A stretch of DNA of 5,589 bases from Pseudomonadota bacterium (GTDB lineage: Bacteria; Pseudomonadota; Alphaproteobacteria; Acetobacterales; Acetobacteraceae): contig JAKAZX010000282.1 of NCBI GenBank assembly GCA_021826485.1, forward strand, positions 1-5,589, in the 5' to 3' direction. Within the stretch, counting starts at the first letter, position 1; each line of letters begins with the position of its first letter. Below are positions 1-5,589 of the stretch, in pieces. The notes below the pieces were generated by a model. That model did no database searches, was not told the origin of the DNA, and worked only from the letters and a program-made list of their open reading frames with translations. The position numbers and the translations under genes are program-made.

Positions 1-46
1 CGTGGTGCGCGACGGCGACGTGCTGCTGTTCCGCTTCAACGTCTGA
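1..46 (+). CDS. ychF: C-terminal end of redox-regulated ATPase YchF (partial, 5' end outside window)
   Basis: Reading from base 2, the frame gives VVRDGDVLLFRFNV and then TGA at 44-46. This matches the very conserved C-terminus of YchF/OLA1, where the TGS domain ends in a (V/I)xDGDVxxFxFNV signature. YchF is a cytoplasmic Obg-like P-loop NTPase that prefers ATP, binds ribosomes and is linked to translation and oxidative-stress control. Only 14 residues are visible, so the identification rests on that tail; the G domain and coiled coil lie outside the window. The gene converges on the minus-strand MarR gene, whose open frame runs across this whole segment. Confidence 0.8.
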   Translation, partial: VVRDGDVLLFRFNV

Positions 47-483
47 TCCTCCGCCGGCCCGAGCTGGCGCAGCAGCCCCTCCAGCAGCGGGCGGATCGCC
101 GCCAGTTCGTGCAGATGCGCGGCCGACAGCTCCGACAGCAGCGCCTCGGCGCGCGGCGCCAGGGCCACCAGCACGCGCCGGTGGTCGGCCGCATCCCCTG
201 TCCGGCGGACCAGCCCGAGTTCGGCCATCCGGTCGATCAGCTCCACGGCGCTGTGCGGGCGGATCAGCAGATGAGCAGCGATCTCGCCCACCGTCAGTTG
301 CTCCGTGCCGTCCGGCGGCGGGATGGCGGCGCCCTTGATCGCCAGCAGCGCCTGATGCTGCTGCGGGGTCAGCCCGGCGGTGCGCGCCGCCTCCGCGCTG
401 AAGGCGGCGAACCGGCGCAGCGCCAGCCGAAAGGCGGCGAGCGCCTGATAGTCCGCCCATCCCAGCTCCCGGCTCTCCGGCAT
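1..483 (-). CDS. MarR-family winged-helix transcriptional regulator (3' end beyond left edge)
   Basis: The frame starts at ATG 483-481 (MPESRELGWADYQAL) and stays open for 161 codons to the window edge. The start is fixed by a GGGAGG ribosome-binding site (complement of 489-494, 5-base spacing) and by an in-frame stop just upstream (complement of 514-516). The protein has the MarR layout: an N-terminal dimerisation helix (about residues 10-35), then GLTPQQHQALLAIKG (36-50), a winged helix-turn-helix with LTVGEIAAHLLIRPHSAVELIDRM (63-86), and a wing signature DHRRVLVAL (100-108). A C-terminal dimerisation helix pair follows (about 112-145). MarR proteins are cytoplasmic dimers that usually repress a divergent or downstream gene and release DNA on binding a small aromatic ligand or on oxidation. 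The normal length is 140-160 residues, so the stop probably lies not far outside the window, inside ychF. The divergent clc gene is the obvious regulatory target, but that is inference. Confidence 0.88.
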   Translation of the reverse strand, partial: MPESRELGWADYQALAAFRLALRRFAAFSAEAARTAGLTPQQHQALLAIKGAAIPPPDGTEQLTVGEIAAHLLIRPHSAVELIDRMAELGLVRRTGDAADHRRVLVALAPRAEALLSELSAAHLHELAAIRPLLEGLLRQLGPAEDQTLKRNSSTSPSRTT

Positions 484-488
484 GGCAG

Positions 489-494
489 CCTCCC
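489..494 (-). promoter_or_regulatory. Ribosome-binding site of the marR-type gene
   Basis: The minus strand reads GGGAGG here, five bases before ATG 483. It is a good Shine-Dalgarno match and supports that start; the frame is closed by a stop shortly upstream, leaving no other ATG or GTG. Confidence 0.7.
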
Positions 495-505
495 GCAGCA
501 GCGCG

Positions 506-535
506 TGGCAAATCTATCGGGACACGACATATAGA
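506..535 (+). promoter_or_regulatory. Candidate promoter of clc
   Basis: GTGGCA (506-511) and TATAGA (530-535) each match four of six positions of the sigma70-type -35 and -10 consensus, with an 18-base gap. This would place transcription start near 541-543, about 23 bases before the clc ATG at 565. The segment is clearly more AT-rich than its surroundings. The call rests on motif match and position only. A minus-strand promoter for the regulator gene probably overlaps the same bases: the complement of 511-516 reads TAGATT. Confidence 0.4.
512..535. promoter_or_regulatory. Candidate MarR operator (inverted repeat) in the divergent spacer
   Basis: Two overlapping dyads are visible. TCTAT (513-517) and ATAGA (531-535) form a perfect 5-base inverted repeat across 13 bases. 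A more compact imperfect palindrome is centred on base 522, with TCG (517-519) paired to CGA (525-527) and further symmetric pairs at 521/523, 515/529, 513/531 and 512/532. MarR dimers commonly bind imperfect palindromes of 16-24 bases that overlap promoter elements, and this one lies between the candidate -35 and -10. Short dyads also arise by chance, so confidence is limited. Confidence 0.38.
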
Positions 536-564
536 CCGGGCATCCCCTCACCGGCCGAGAAATC

Positions 565-2361
565 ATGTCGCACGCCTCATCCCGGACGTCGCTGCCCGGC
601 GACTTCACGACCGACCCGCGCGTCCTGCTGCTCGCCGGCATGGCCGTGCTGATCGGCGCCGCCGCCGTGCTCGCCGCCTGGGCGTTGCTCGGGCTGATCG
701 CGCTTTGCACCAACCTCGCCTATTCCGGCCGGTTCTCGTTCGCCGGGGGCACGATCGACCCGCGGCCGCTCGGCTGGCTCGCGGTGCTGGTGCCGGTGGT
801 CGGCAGCCTGATCATCGGGCTGATGGCCCGCTACGGCTCGGAGAAGATCCGCGGCCACGGCATTCCGGAGGCGATGGAGGCCATCCTGATCGGGCAGAGC
901 CGCATCCAGCCCAAGGTTGCCGTGCTGAAGCCGCTGTCCTCGGCGATATCCATCGGCACCGGCGGGCCGTTCGGGGCGGAGGGGCCGATCATCATGACCG
1001 GCGGGGCGATCGGGTCGCTGTTCGCCCAGTGCTTCCACATGAGTTCGGCGGAGCGCAAGACGCTGCTGGTCGCCGGCGCCGCCGCCGGGATGACGGCGAT
1101 CTTCGCCACGCCGATCGCGGCGGTGCTGCTGGCGGTCGAGCTGCTGCTGTTCGAATGGAAGCCGCGCAGCTTCATCCCGGTGCTGGCCGGGTGCCTGGCG
1201 GCGGCGCTGCTGCGCGGCTGGCTGCTGCCCGGCGGCCCGCTGTTCCCCCATGCCGGCAGCCTGGCGCTCGCCACCCCGGTGCTGCTCGCCTGCGGTGCGC
1301 TCGGCATCCTGTGCGGCCTCGCCTCCGGCCTGCTGACGGCGATGGTCTACGCGGCGGAGGATGCGTTCGGCCATCTGCCGATCCACTGGATGCTGTGGCC
1401 GGCGATCGGGGGCGTGGTGGTCGGCCTGGGCGGCATGATCGAGCCGCATGCGCTGGGGGTGGGCTATGACAGCATCCGCGCGCTGCTGGCGGGCGGCATG
1501 CCGGACGCCGCGGTCGCCCGGCTGCTGATCGTGAAGGCGGTGATCTGGGCAGTGGCGCTCGGCTCCGGCACCTCGGGCGGGGTGCTGGCGCCGCTGCTGA
1601 TCATGGGGGGTGCGTCCGGCGCGCTGGCGGGCAACGTGCTGCCCGCGGCCAGCCCCGGCGACTGGGCGCTGATCGGCATGGCGGCGATGATGGGCGGCAC
1701 CATGCGCGCGCCGCTGACGGCGACCATGTTCGCGGTGGAGCTGACCGGCGGCGCCGGCCTGCTGCTGCCGCTGCTGGCCGCCTGCGGTGCCAGCTATGCC
1801 GTCACCGTGCTGCTGCTGCGCCGCTCCATCCTGACCGAGAAAGTGGCGCGGCGCGGCCACCACATCCTGCGGGAATATCATGTCGATCCGTTCGATCTGG
1901 CGCGGGTGCAGGACGTGATGGTGGCGCGCGTCGATACGCTGCCGGGCAGCGCAACGGTCGCCGAGGCGCTGGCCTTCTTCGCCACCGACCGGCCGCGCCA
2001 CAAGGCCTATCCGGTGGTGGACGGCGCGGGACGGCCGGTCGCCATGCTGTCGCGGGCCGACGTGCTGCACTTCACCCGCGACCCGTCGCAGGCATCGCGC
2101 CCGCTCGGCGCGGTGCTGGGCGGCCGGACGCTGGTGCTCGGCACGCCCGGGGAGCCGGTCTCCGCCCTGGTGGACCGCATGGTGCGGGCGGAGGCGGGGC
2201 GCGTGCCGATCGTGAACCCGGACGACGGCAGCCTGGTCGGCATCGTCGCGCGGAAGGACCTGCTGCGCGTGCGCGCCCGCTATTTGGCCGAGGAAAGCGA
2301 GCGCGGGCGGCTGATCGGCCGCGGGCGCCGGGCGATGGCGGCCGGCGCGCCCGCCGGGTAG
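565..2361 (+). CDS. ClC-family anion channel/transporter with C-terminal CBS domain pair
   Basis: This 598-residue inner-membrane protein has a ClC core (about residues 20-425) followed by two CBS domains (about 447-505 and 513-573). ClC signatures appear in order: GHGIPE (97-102), GPFGAEGP (134-141) with the gating glutamate at Glu139, GAAAGMTAIFATPIAAVLLAVE (171-192, the helix after the selectivity loop), GSGTSGGVLAP (333-343) and RAPLTATMFAVELTG (381-395). ClC proteins move chloride or related anions, either as channels or in exchange for protons. CBS1 ends VAMLSRADVL and CBS2 ends VGIVARKDLL, the usual form of CBS units that sense adenine nucleotides in some ClCs. Compared with E. coli ClC-ec1 aligned from memory, the central Ser107 is His98, the internal proton glutamate Glu203 is Leu193, and Tyr445 is Ala397. 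Proton coupling is therefore doubtful, and channel or uncoupled behaviour is possible. The ATG is preceded by a weak GAGA (557-560). It is divergent from the MarR gene and may lead an operon with the two genes downstream. Confidence 0.93.
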   Translation: MSHASSRTSLPGDFTTDPRVLLLAGMAVLIGAAAVLAAWALLGLIALCTNLAYSGRFSFAGGTIDPRPLGWLAVLVPVVGSLIIGLMARYGSEKIRGHGIPEAMEAILIGQSRIQPKVAVLKPLSSAISIGTGGPFGAEGPIIMTGGAIGSLFAQCFHMSSAERKTLLVAGAAAGMTAIFATPIAAVLLAVELLLFEWKPRSFIPVLAGCLAAALLRGWLLPGGPLFPHAGSLALATPVLLACGALGILCGLASGLLTAMVYAAEDAFGHLPIHWMLWPAIGGVVVGLGGMIEPHALGVGYDSIRALLAGGMPDAAVARLLIVKAVIWAVALGSGTSGGVLAPLLIMGGASGALAGNVLPAASPGDWALIGMAAMMGGTMRAPLTATMFAVELTGGAGLLLPLLAACGASYAVTVLLLRRSILTEKVARRGHHILREYHVDPFDLARVQDVMVARVDTLPGSATVAEALAFFATDRPRHKAYPVVDGAGRPVAMLSRADVLHFTRDPSQASRPLGAVLGGRTLVLGTPGEPVSALVDRMVRAEAGRVPIVNPDDGSLVGIVARKDLLRVRARYLAEESERGRLIGRGRRAMAAGAPAG

Positions 2362-2415
2362 CCGCACGCCACTGGCGGGCGCCGTCGCATCGTGCTGCTG
2401 TTGCGCGGTCACGAT

Positions 2416-2421
2416 GAGGGG
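2416..2421 (+). promoter_or_regulatory. Ribosome-binding site that sets the aminotransferase start
   Basis: GAGGGG sits six bases before ATG 2428. The longer in-frame GTG at 2392 has no comparable site, and its extra 12 residues (MLLLRGHDEGCA) do not look like a family N-terminus. The shorter start is therefore preferred. Confidence 0.65.
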
Positions 2422-2427
2422 TGCGCC

Positions 2428-3765
2428 ATGCCGGAAAGCCGCGTGCTGCATCGCGCCGGCGCCGTCCCGCCGGTCGCCGTCGCCGGAAGCGGCATGCGGC
2501 TGCGGCTGCCGGACGGGTCGGAAATCATCGACGGGGCGGGCGGCGCCGCCGTCGCCTGCATCGGCCACGGCAATGCGCGGGTGGCGGCGGCGATCGGCGC
2601 CCAGGCGGGGCGGCTCGCCTATGCCCATACCGGCACGTTCACCAGCGAACCGGCCGAGGCGCTGGCGGAGCTGCTGCTGGCCGACGAACCGGGCGGCCTG
2701 ACGCGCGCCTGGTTCTGCTCCTCCGGCTCGGAGGGGATGGAGGCGGCGCTGAAGCTGGCGCGGCAGTATTTCGTGGAAATCGGCCAGCCGCAGCGCACCC
2801 GCTACATCGCGCGGCGGCAGAGCTATCATGGCACCACGCTGGGCGCGCTGGGCGCCGGCGGCAACATGATGCGACGGCGGCTCTACGAGCCGGTGCTGGC
2901 CGCGGCGTTCAGCCATGTGTCGCCCTGCTTCCCCTACCGGTTCCGCGCCGAGGGCGAGAGCGACGCGCAGTATCTCGACCGGCTGGAGGCGGAGCTGGAA
3001 GCGGCGTTCCAGCGCCTGAGCCCGGCGAACGTGATCGCCTTCATCGCCGAGCCGGTGGTCGGCGCGACGACCGGCTGCGTGACCGCGCTGCCCGGCTATT
3101 TCCCCCGCATGCGCGCGGTGTGCGAACGGCACGGCGCGCTGCTGATCCTGGACGAGGTGATGTGCGGCATGGGCCGCACCGGCACCCGCCACGCCTGGGA
3201 GCAGGAGGGGGTGACGCCCGACCTGCAGGTGATCGCCAAGGGTCTGGGCGGCGGCTACCAGCCGATCGGCGCGCTGCTGATCGGGCGGCGGGTGGCGGAG
3301 GTGATGGCCGGCGGCGGCGGCTTCCTGCACGGCCAGACCTATCAGGCGCATCCGGTGGCCTGCGCCGCGGCGCTGGAGGTGCAGCGCATCATCGCCGAGG
3401 ACGGGCTGCTGGCGAATGTGCGCGCGATGGGCGACCGGCTGGAGGCGGCGCTGCTGGAGCGGCTGGGCAATCACCGCCATGTCGGCGACATCCGCGGCCG
3501 CGGCCTGTTCCGGGCGATCGAACTGGTCGCCGACCGCGCCACCAAGCAATGCTTCGATCCCGCCCTGAAGCTGCACGCGCGGGTGCAGGCGGAATGCCTC
3601 GCCCGCGGGCTGTCGCTGTATCCGATGGGCGGCACGATCGACGGGGTGCGGGGCGACCACGTGCTGATCGCACCGGCCTATATCGCGACGCCGGCGGATA
3701 TCGACGGGATCGTGGCGCGGCTGGGCGAGGCCGTCGACGCGGCGGTCGCCGGTGCCGAAGGCTGA
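2428..3765 (+). CDS. Class III PLP-dependent aminotransferase (aspartate aminotransferase family, substrate unknown)
   Basis: From ATG 2428 the product is 445 residues, the usual size for class III (omega) aminotransferases, which are cytoplasmic fold-type I PLP enzymes acting as dimers. Visible landmarks are GGAAVACIGHGNARV (38-52), the PLP-phosphate loop SSGSEGMEAALKLAR (98-112), YHG (133-135, ring stacking), IAEPVVGA (206-213), LDEVMCGMGRTG (241-252, with Asp242 facing the pyridine nitrogen), the Schiff-base lysine in VIAKGLGGGYQPIGA (Lys271), and HGQTYQAHPVACAAAL (301-316, where Thr304 normally contacts the partner subunit's cofactor). All catalytic positions are intact. The family uses omega-amino acids, polyamines, taurine or other amines with pyruvate or 2-oxoglutarate as acceptor. 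The donor cannot be read from sequence, so no symbol is given. It begins 66 bases after clc, and its stop is only 9 bases before the cytochrome gene, implying co-transcription with the latter. Confidence 0.92.
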   Translation: MPESRVLHRAGAVPPVAVAGSGMRLRLPDGSEIIDGAGGAAVACIGHGNARVAAAIGAQAGRLAYAHTGTFTSEPAEALAELLLADEPGGLTRAWFCSSGSEGMEAALKLARQYFVEIGQPQRTRYIARRQSYHGTTLGALGAGGNMMRRRLYEPVLAAAFSHVSPCFPYRFRAEGESDAQYLDRLEAELEAAFQRLSPANVIAFIAEPVVGATTGCVTALPGYFPRMRAVCERHGALLILDEVMCGMGRTGTRHAWEQEGVTPDLQVIAKGLGGGYQPIGALLIGRRVAEVMAGGGGFLHGQTYQAHPVACAAALEVQRIIAEDGLLANVRAMGDRLEAALLERLGNHRHVGDIRGRGLFRAIELVADRATKQCFDPALKLHARVQAECLARGLSLYPMGGTIDGVRGDHVLIAPAYIATPADIDGIVARLGEAVDAAVAGAEG

Positions 3766-3774
3766 GCGGGCGAC

Positions 3775-5409
3775 ATGCGCCGGTGGATCGCGGCGGGCAT
3801 GGTTGTCGGTGTCGCGGCCGTCGTACTGAGTGCGGCGATCGCCCGGCTCGTTCTGCCCGGCCTGTCCAGCGCCCGGGCGGTGCCGCCGCGAATCGAGGTC
3901 GCCGCGGCAACCTGGCTGCTGCATGCGAGCGTGCCGCCCGCTGCCGCCGCGCAAAGCAACCCGTTGGCGGCAGATGAGGCGAACCTCGCCGCCGGGGCCG
4001 CGCTGTTCCAGCAGAACTGCGCGGTCTGTCACGGCTATGCCGGCACCGGCGACACCCGCATCGGCAGCGGCGAATACCCGCGTGCGCCCGACCTGCGACA
4101 TGCCGCACCAGAACTGTCGGACGGCGAGATTTTCTACCACATCCGCAACGGCATCCGGAACACCGGCATGCCCGCGTGGGATTTGCCGGATCGCGCGATC
4201 TGGCAGCTCGTGCTGTTCACCCGCCACCTGCCAATGGTTGCATCTGTTCAGCCGCAGGCGTCGGGCAGCGTCGCCGGCGCGCACTATGTCGGTTCGGCCG
4301 CCTGCGCGTCCTGCCATCGCGAGATCTTCGACCGCTGGCAGAAATCGCGCATGGCCAACGTGGTGCGTGACCCGCGTGCGCATCCCGACGCGATCATTCC
4401 CGATCTCGGCAAACCCGATCCCCTGGTCACGTTCACCAGGGACGACATCGCCTTCGTCTATGGCAGCCGCTGGAAGCAGCGGTATTTCAAACGTGTCGGC
4501 GACGATTTCTTCCCGTTGCCGGTGCAGTGGGATGTGACGCATCACCGCTGGCGGCGATATTTCGTGCCGGATACCGCGGACTGGTGGGCGCCGCTGTATC
4601 CGCCCGACAACATGCAGCGCCCGACCGGGCCGCTATGCGACGGCTGCCATTCGGTGAACTACGACATCGCGACGAAAGCCGTCACCGAGTGGAATGTCGG
4701 CTGCGAGCGCTGCCACGGCCCCGGCAGCGCCCACATCGCGCAGCCGACCCGCGCCACCATCATCAACCCGGCCCGGCTGGACGCCGTCGCGGCGAACGAC
4801 ACCTGCATCCAGTGCCATTCGCAGGGGCGTCCGCCGGGCAACCCGATCGGCGGAAAATACTATGACTGGCCGGTCGGGTTCCAAATGGGCCGGCACCTGG
4901 CGGATTTCTGGTCGCTGGAGGAGCATCGGCCGGGCGAAACCACGTTCACGCATTTCGCCGACGGGACCGCGCACAAGAACCGCATGCAAGGCAACGATTT
5001 CGTGCAGAGCCTGATGTACACCCGCGGGGTCACCTGTTTTTCCTGCCACGATCCGCACGGCAATGACAACGTCGCGATGCTGCGCGAACCCGGCAACGGG
5101 CTGTGCCTGACCTGCCACGGCGCCGGCACGCAAAACGGGCCTCACGCCGCCAGCATCGCGGCGCATACGCATCACGCGGCGGATAGCCCCGGCAGCGCCT
5201 GCACCGCCTGCCACATGCCGGCAATCGAGCAGACCCTGGGCGATGTCATGGTGCATGCGCATACTTTCCGGTTCATCTGGCCGGCGGCCACCGAGACGCT
5301 CGGCATCCCGAACGCCTGTACGCTGTGCCACCGGGACCGTACGGCCGCCTGGGCGCGCAACGCACTGCGCGGCTGGGCGGACCGTTCGCCGTGGCGCGAC
5401 GCGCCCTGA
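3775..5409 (+). CDS. Nine-haem c-type cytochrome: class I cytochrome c domain fused to an octahaem c554/doubled-CXXCH region
   Basis: The 544-residue product starts MRRW followed by one hydrophobic segment (about 5-27), so it is exported and either membrane-anchored or cleaved; an Ala-rich stretch ending near residue 60 could hold a cleavage site. Domain one (about 70-153) is a mono-haem class I cytochrome c with CAVCH (82-86) and the likely axial Met132 in NTGMPAW. Domain two (about 170-520) has eight further CXXCH sites starting at Cys177, 288, 310, 344, 421, 444, 476 and 515. It also has many extra histidines that could be distal ligands, such as those in THH (255-257) and near 394-400, 457-467 and 494-496. 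Its phrases (YVGSAACASCHREIFDRWQKS, NDFVQSLMYTRGVTCFSCHDPHG, IPNACTLCHRD) belong to the cytochrome c554/doubled-CXXCH style within multihaem cytochromes. Relatives I recall often carry TPR or HEAT repeats after the last haem; here only about 25 residues follow. The expected role is periplasmic electron transfer or reduction of a small substrate. Only a weak purine-rich ribosome site precedes the ATG, consistent with coupling to the aminotransferase gene 9 bases upstream. Confidence 0.9.
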   Translation: MRRWIAAGMVVGVAAVVLSAAIARLVLPGLSSARAVPPRIEVAAATWLLHASVPPAAAAQSNPLAADEANLAAGAALFQQNCAVCHGYAGTGDTRIGSGEYPRAPDLRHAAPELSDGEIFYHIRNGIRNTGMPAWDLPDRAIWQLVLFTRHLPMVASVQPQASGSVAGAHYVGSAACASCHREIFDRWQKSRMANVVRDPRAHPDAIIPDLGKPDPLVTFTRDDIAFVYGSRWKQRYFKRVGDDFFPLPVQWDVTHHRWRRYFVPDTADWWAPLYPPDNMQRPTGPLCDGCHSVNYDIATKAVTEWNVGCERCHGPGSAHIAQPTRATIINPARLDAVAANDTCIQCHSQGRPPGNPIGGKYYDWPVGFQMGRHLADFWSLEEHRPGETTFTHFADGTAHKNRMQGNDFVQSLMYTRGVTCFSCHDPHGNDNVAMLREPGNGLCLTCHGAGTQNGPHAASIAAHTHHAADSPGSACTACHMPAIEQTLGDVMVHAHTFRFIWPAATETLGIPNACTLCHRDRTAAWARNALRGWADRSPWRDAP

Positions 5410-5518
5410 ACGCCGTGCCCGACCCGGACATGAACCCGGGACCCGACTAAAACCTTTGTCACCGCCTTGTGCGGCCGTACCGCCCGGCCAACGTTGACGG
5501 AAGAGGAGGACCCTCATC
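5410..5518 (+). other. Intergenic spacer between the cytochrome gene and the next gene
   Basis: These 109 bases contain no convincing gene. Two short GC-only dyads occur: CCCGG/CCGGG (5423-5427 with 5436-5440) and GGCCG/CGGCC (5473-5477 with 5485-5489). Neither is followed by a T-run, so neither makes a proper intrinsic terminator. TTGTCA at 5456-5461 resembles a -35 element but has no matching -10 at normal spacing. The next gene may simply be read through from upstream. Confidence 0.4.
5504..5509 (+). promoter_or_regulatory. Strong ribosome-binding site of the right-edge gene
   Basis: AGGAGG is a full Shine-Dalgarno core, nine bases before ATG 5519. It is the strongest plus-strand site in the window and supports the start of the partial gene at the right edge. 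Confidence 0.75.
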
Positions 5519-5589
5519 ATGCGCGCGTTCAGGATCGGGCCGATGCGGTTGCTGGCGACAGGAATCGCAGCGCTTGGGCTGCTGGCGAT
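5519..5589 (+). CDS. N-terminus of an exported protein (partial, 3' end outside window)
   Basis: From ATG 5519 the frame reads MRAFRIGPMRLLATG and then IAALGLLA up to the window edge, with no stop. A basic n-region (three Arg in the first ten residues) followed by an uninterrupted hydrophobic stretch is the beginning of a Sec-type signal peptide or membrane anchor. Only 23 residues are visible, so the family cannot be named. Its position 109 bases after a periplasmic multihaem cytochrome, in the same direction, makes a periplasmic or outer-membrane partner of that cytochrome plausible. Confidence 0.65.
   Translation, partial: MRAFRIGPMRLLATGIAALGLLA

Noticed and set aside
109..534. A 141-codon plus-strand frame opposite the MarR gene
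   Set aside because: The minus-strand frame encodes a clear MarR fold with a good ribosome-binding site, while this product is a low-complexity Arg/Gln-rich shadow.
2392..2427. Upstream GTG start for the aminotransferase
   Set aside because: It has no ribosome-binding site, whereas ATG 2428 has GAGGGG at good spacing and gives a normal family N-terminus.
2421..3977. A 518-codon plus-strand frame overlapping the aminotransferase in another frame
   Set aside because: Its translation is a compositional shadow (Arg, Gly, Ala runs) lying over an intact aminotransferase with every catalytic residue in the correct frame.
577..4545. A 1322-codon open frame on the minus strand running antisense through clc, the aminotransferase and part of the cytochrome
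   Set aside because: It is made of the complements of three well-supported genes, is extremely rich in Arg, Gln, His, Gly and Ala, and shows no domain or motif. High-GC genes with G/C third positions naturally leave such stop-free antisense frames.
5423..5440. Possible intrinsic terminator after the cytochrome gene
   Set aside because: The stem is only five base pairs with an eight-base loop and no following T-run.
5456..5461. TTGTCA as a -35 element for the right-edge gene
   Set aside because: No acceptable -10 sequence lies 16-19 bases downstream.
5473..5489. Second GC-rich hairpin before the right-edge gene
   Set aside because: A five-base GGCCG/CGGCC dyad is expected by chance at this base composition, and it has no T-run or conserved motif nearby.

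Overview
The window is about 5.6 kb of very GC-rich DNA with strong G/C bias at third codon positions. This fits a high-GC alphaproteobacterium; an Acetobacteraceae/Rhodospirillales-type genome is my best guess from protein style, not a proven assignment. It holds the last codons of one gene, four genes that are complete or nearly so, and the first codons of another. Coding density is high. I see no tRNA, rRNA, CRISPR array, insertion sequence or attachment site, and no gene-free stretch longer than about 110 bases.

Layout. Bases 1-46 (+) are the C-terminus of the translation-associated ATPase YchF. Converging on it from the minus strand is a MarR-family regulator starting at 483. Its frame has no stop before the left edge, so the two genes overlap tail to tail. 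An 81-base, relatively AT-rich divergent spacer (484-564) carries a plausible promoter with a dyad between its -35 and -10 elements. The plus strand then reads a ClC-family anion channel/transporter with a C-terminal CBS pair (565-2361), a class III PLP-dependent aminotransferase (2428-3765), and a membrane-anchored or secreted nine-haem c-type cytochrome (3775-5409). The start of another exported protein follows (5519 to the right edge) behind a strong ribosome-binding site.

How they may work together. The MarR protein is a natural candidate to control its own gene and the divergent clc gene. The aminotransferase and cytochrome genes are 9 bases apart and almost certainly co-transcribed, possibly with clc, whose stop lies 66 bases upstream of the aminotransferase start. 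The cytochrome fuses a class I mono-haem domain to an eight-CXXCH region of the cytochrome c554/doubled-CXXCH type, suggesting periplasmic electron transfer or reduction of a small substrate. Why it should be coupled to an aminotransferase and an anion carrier is unknown. The most unusual items are the cytochrome's architecture and the ClC protein's non-canonical ion-pathway residues.
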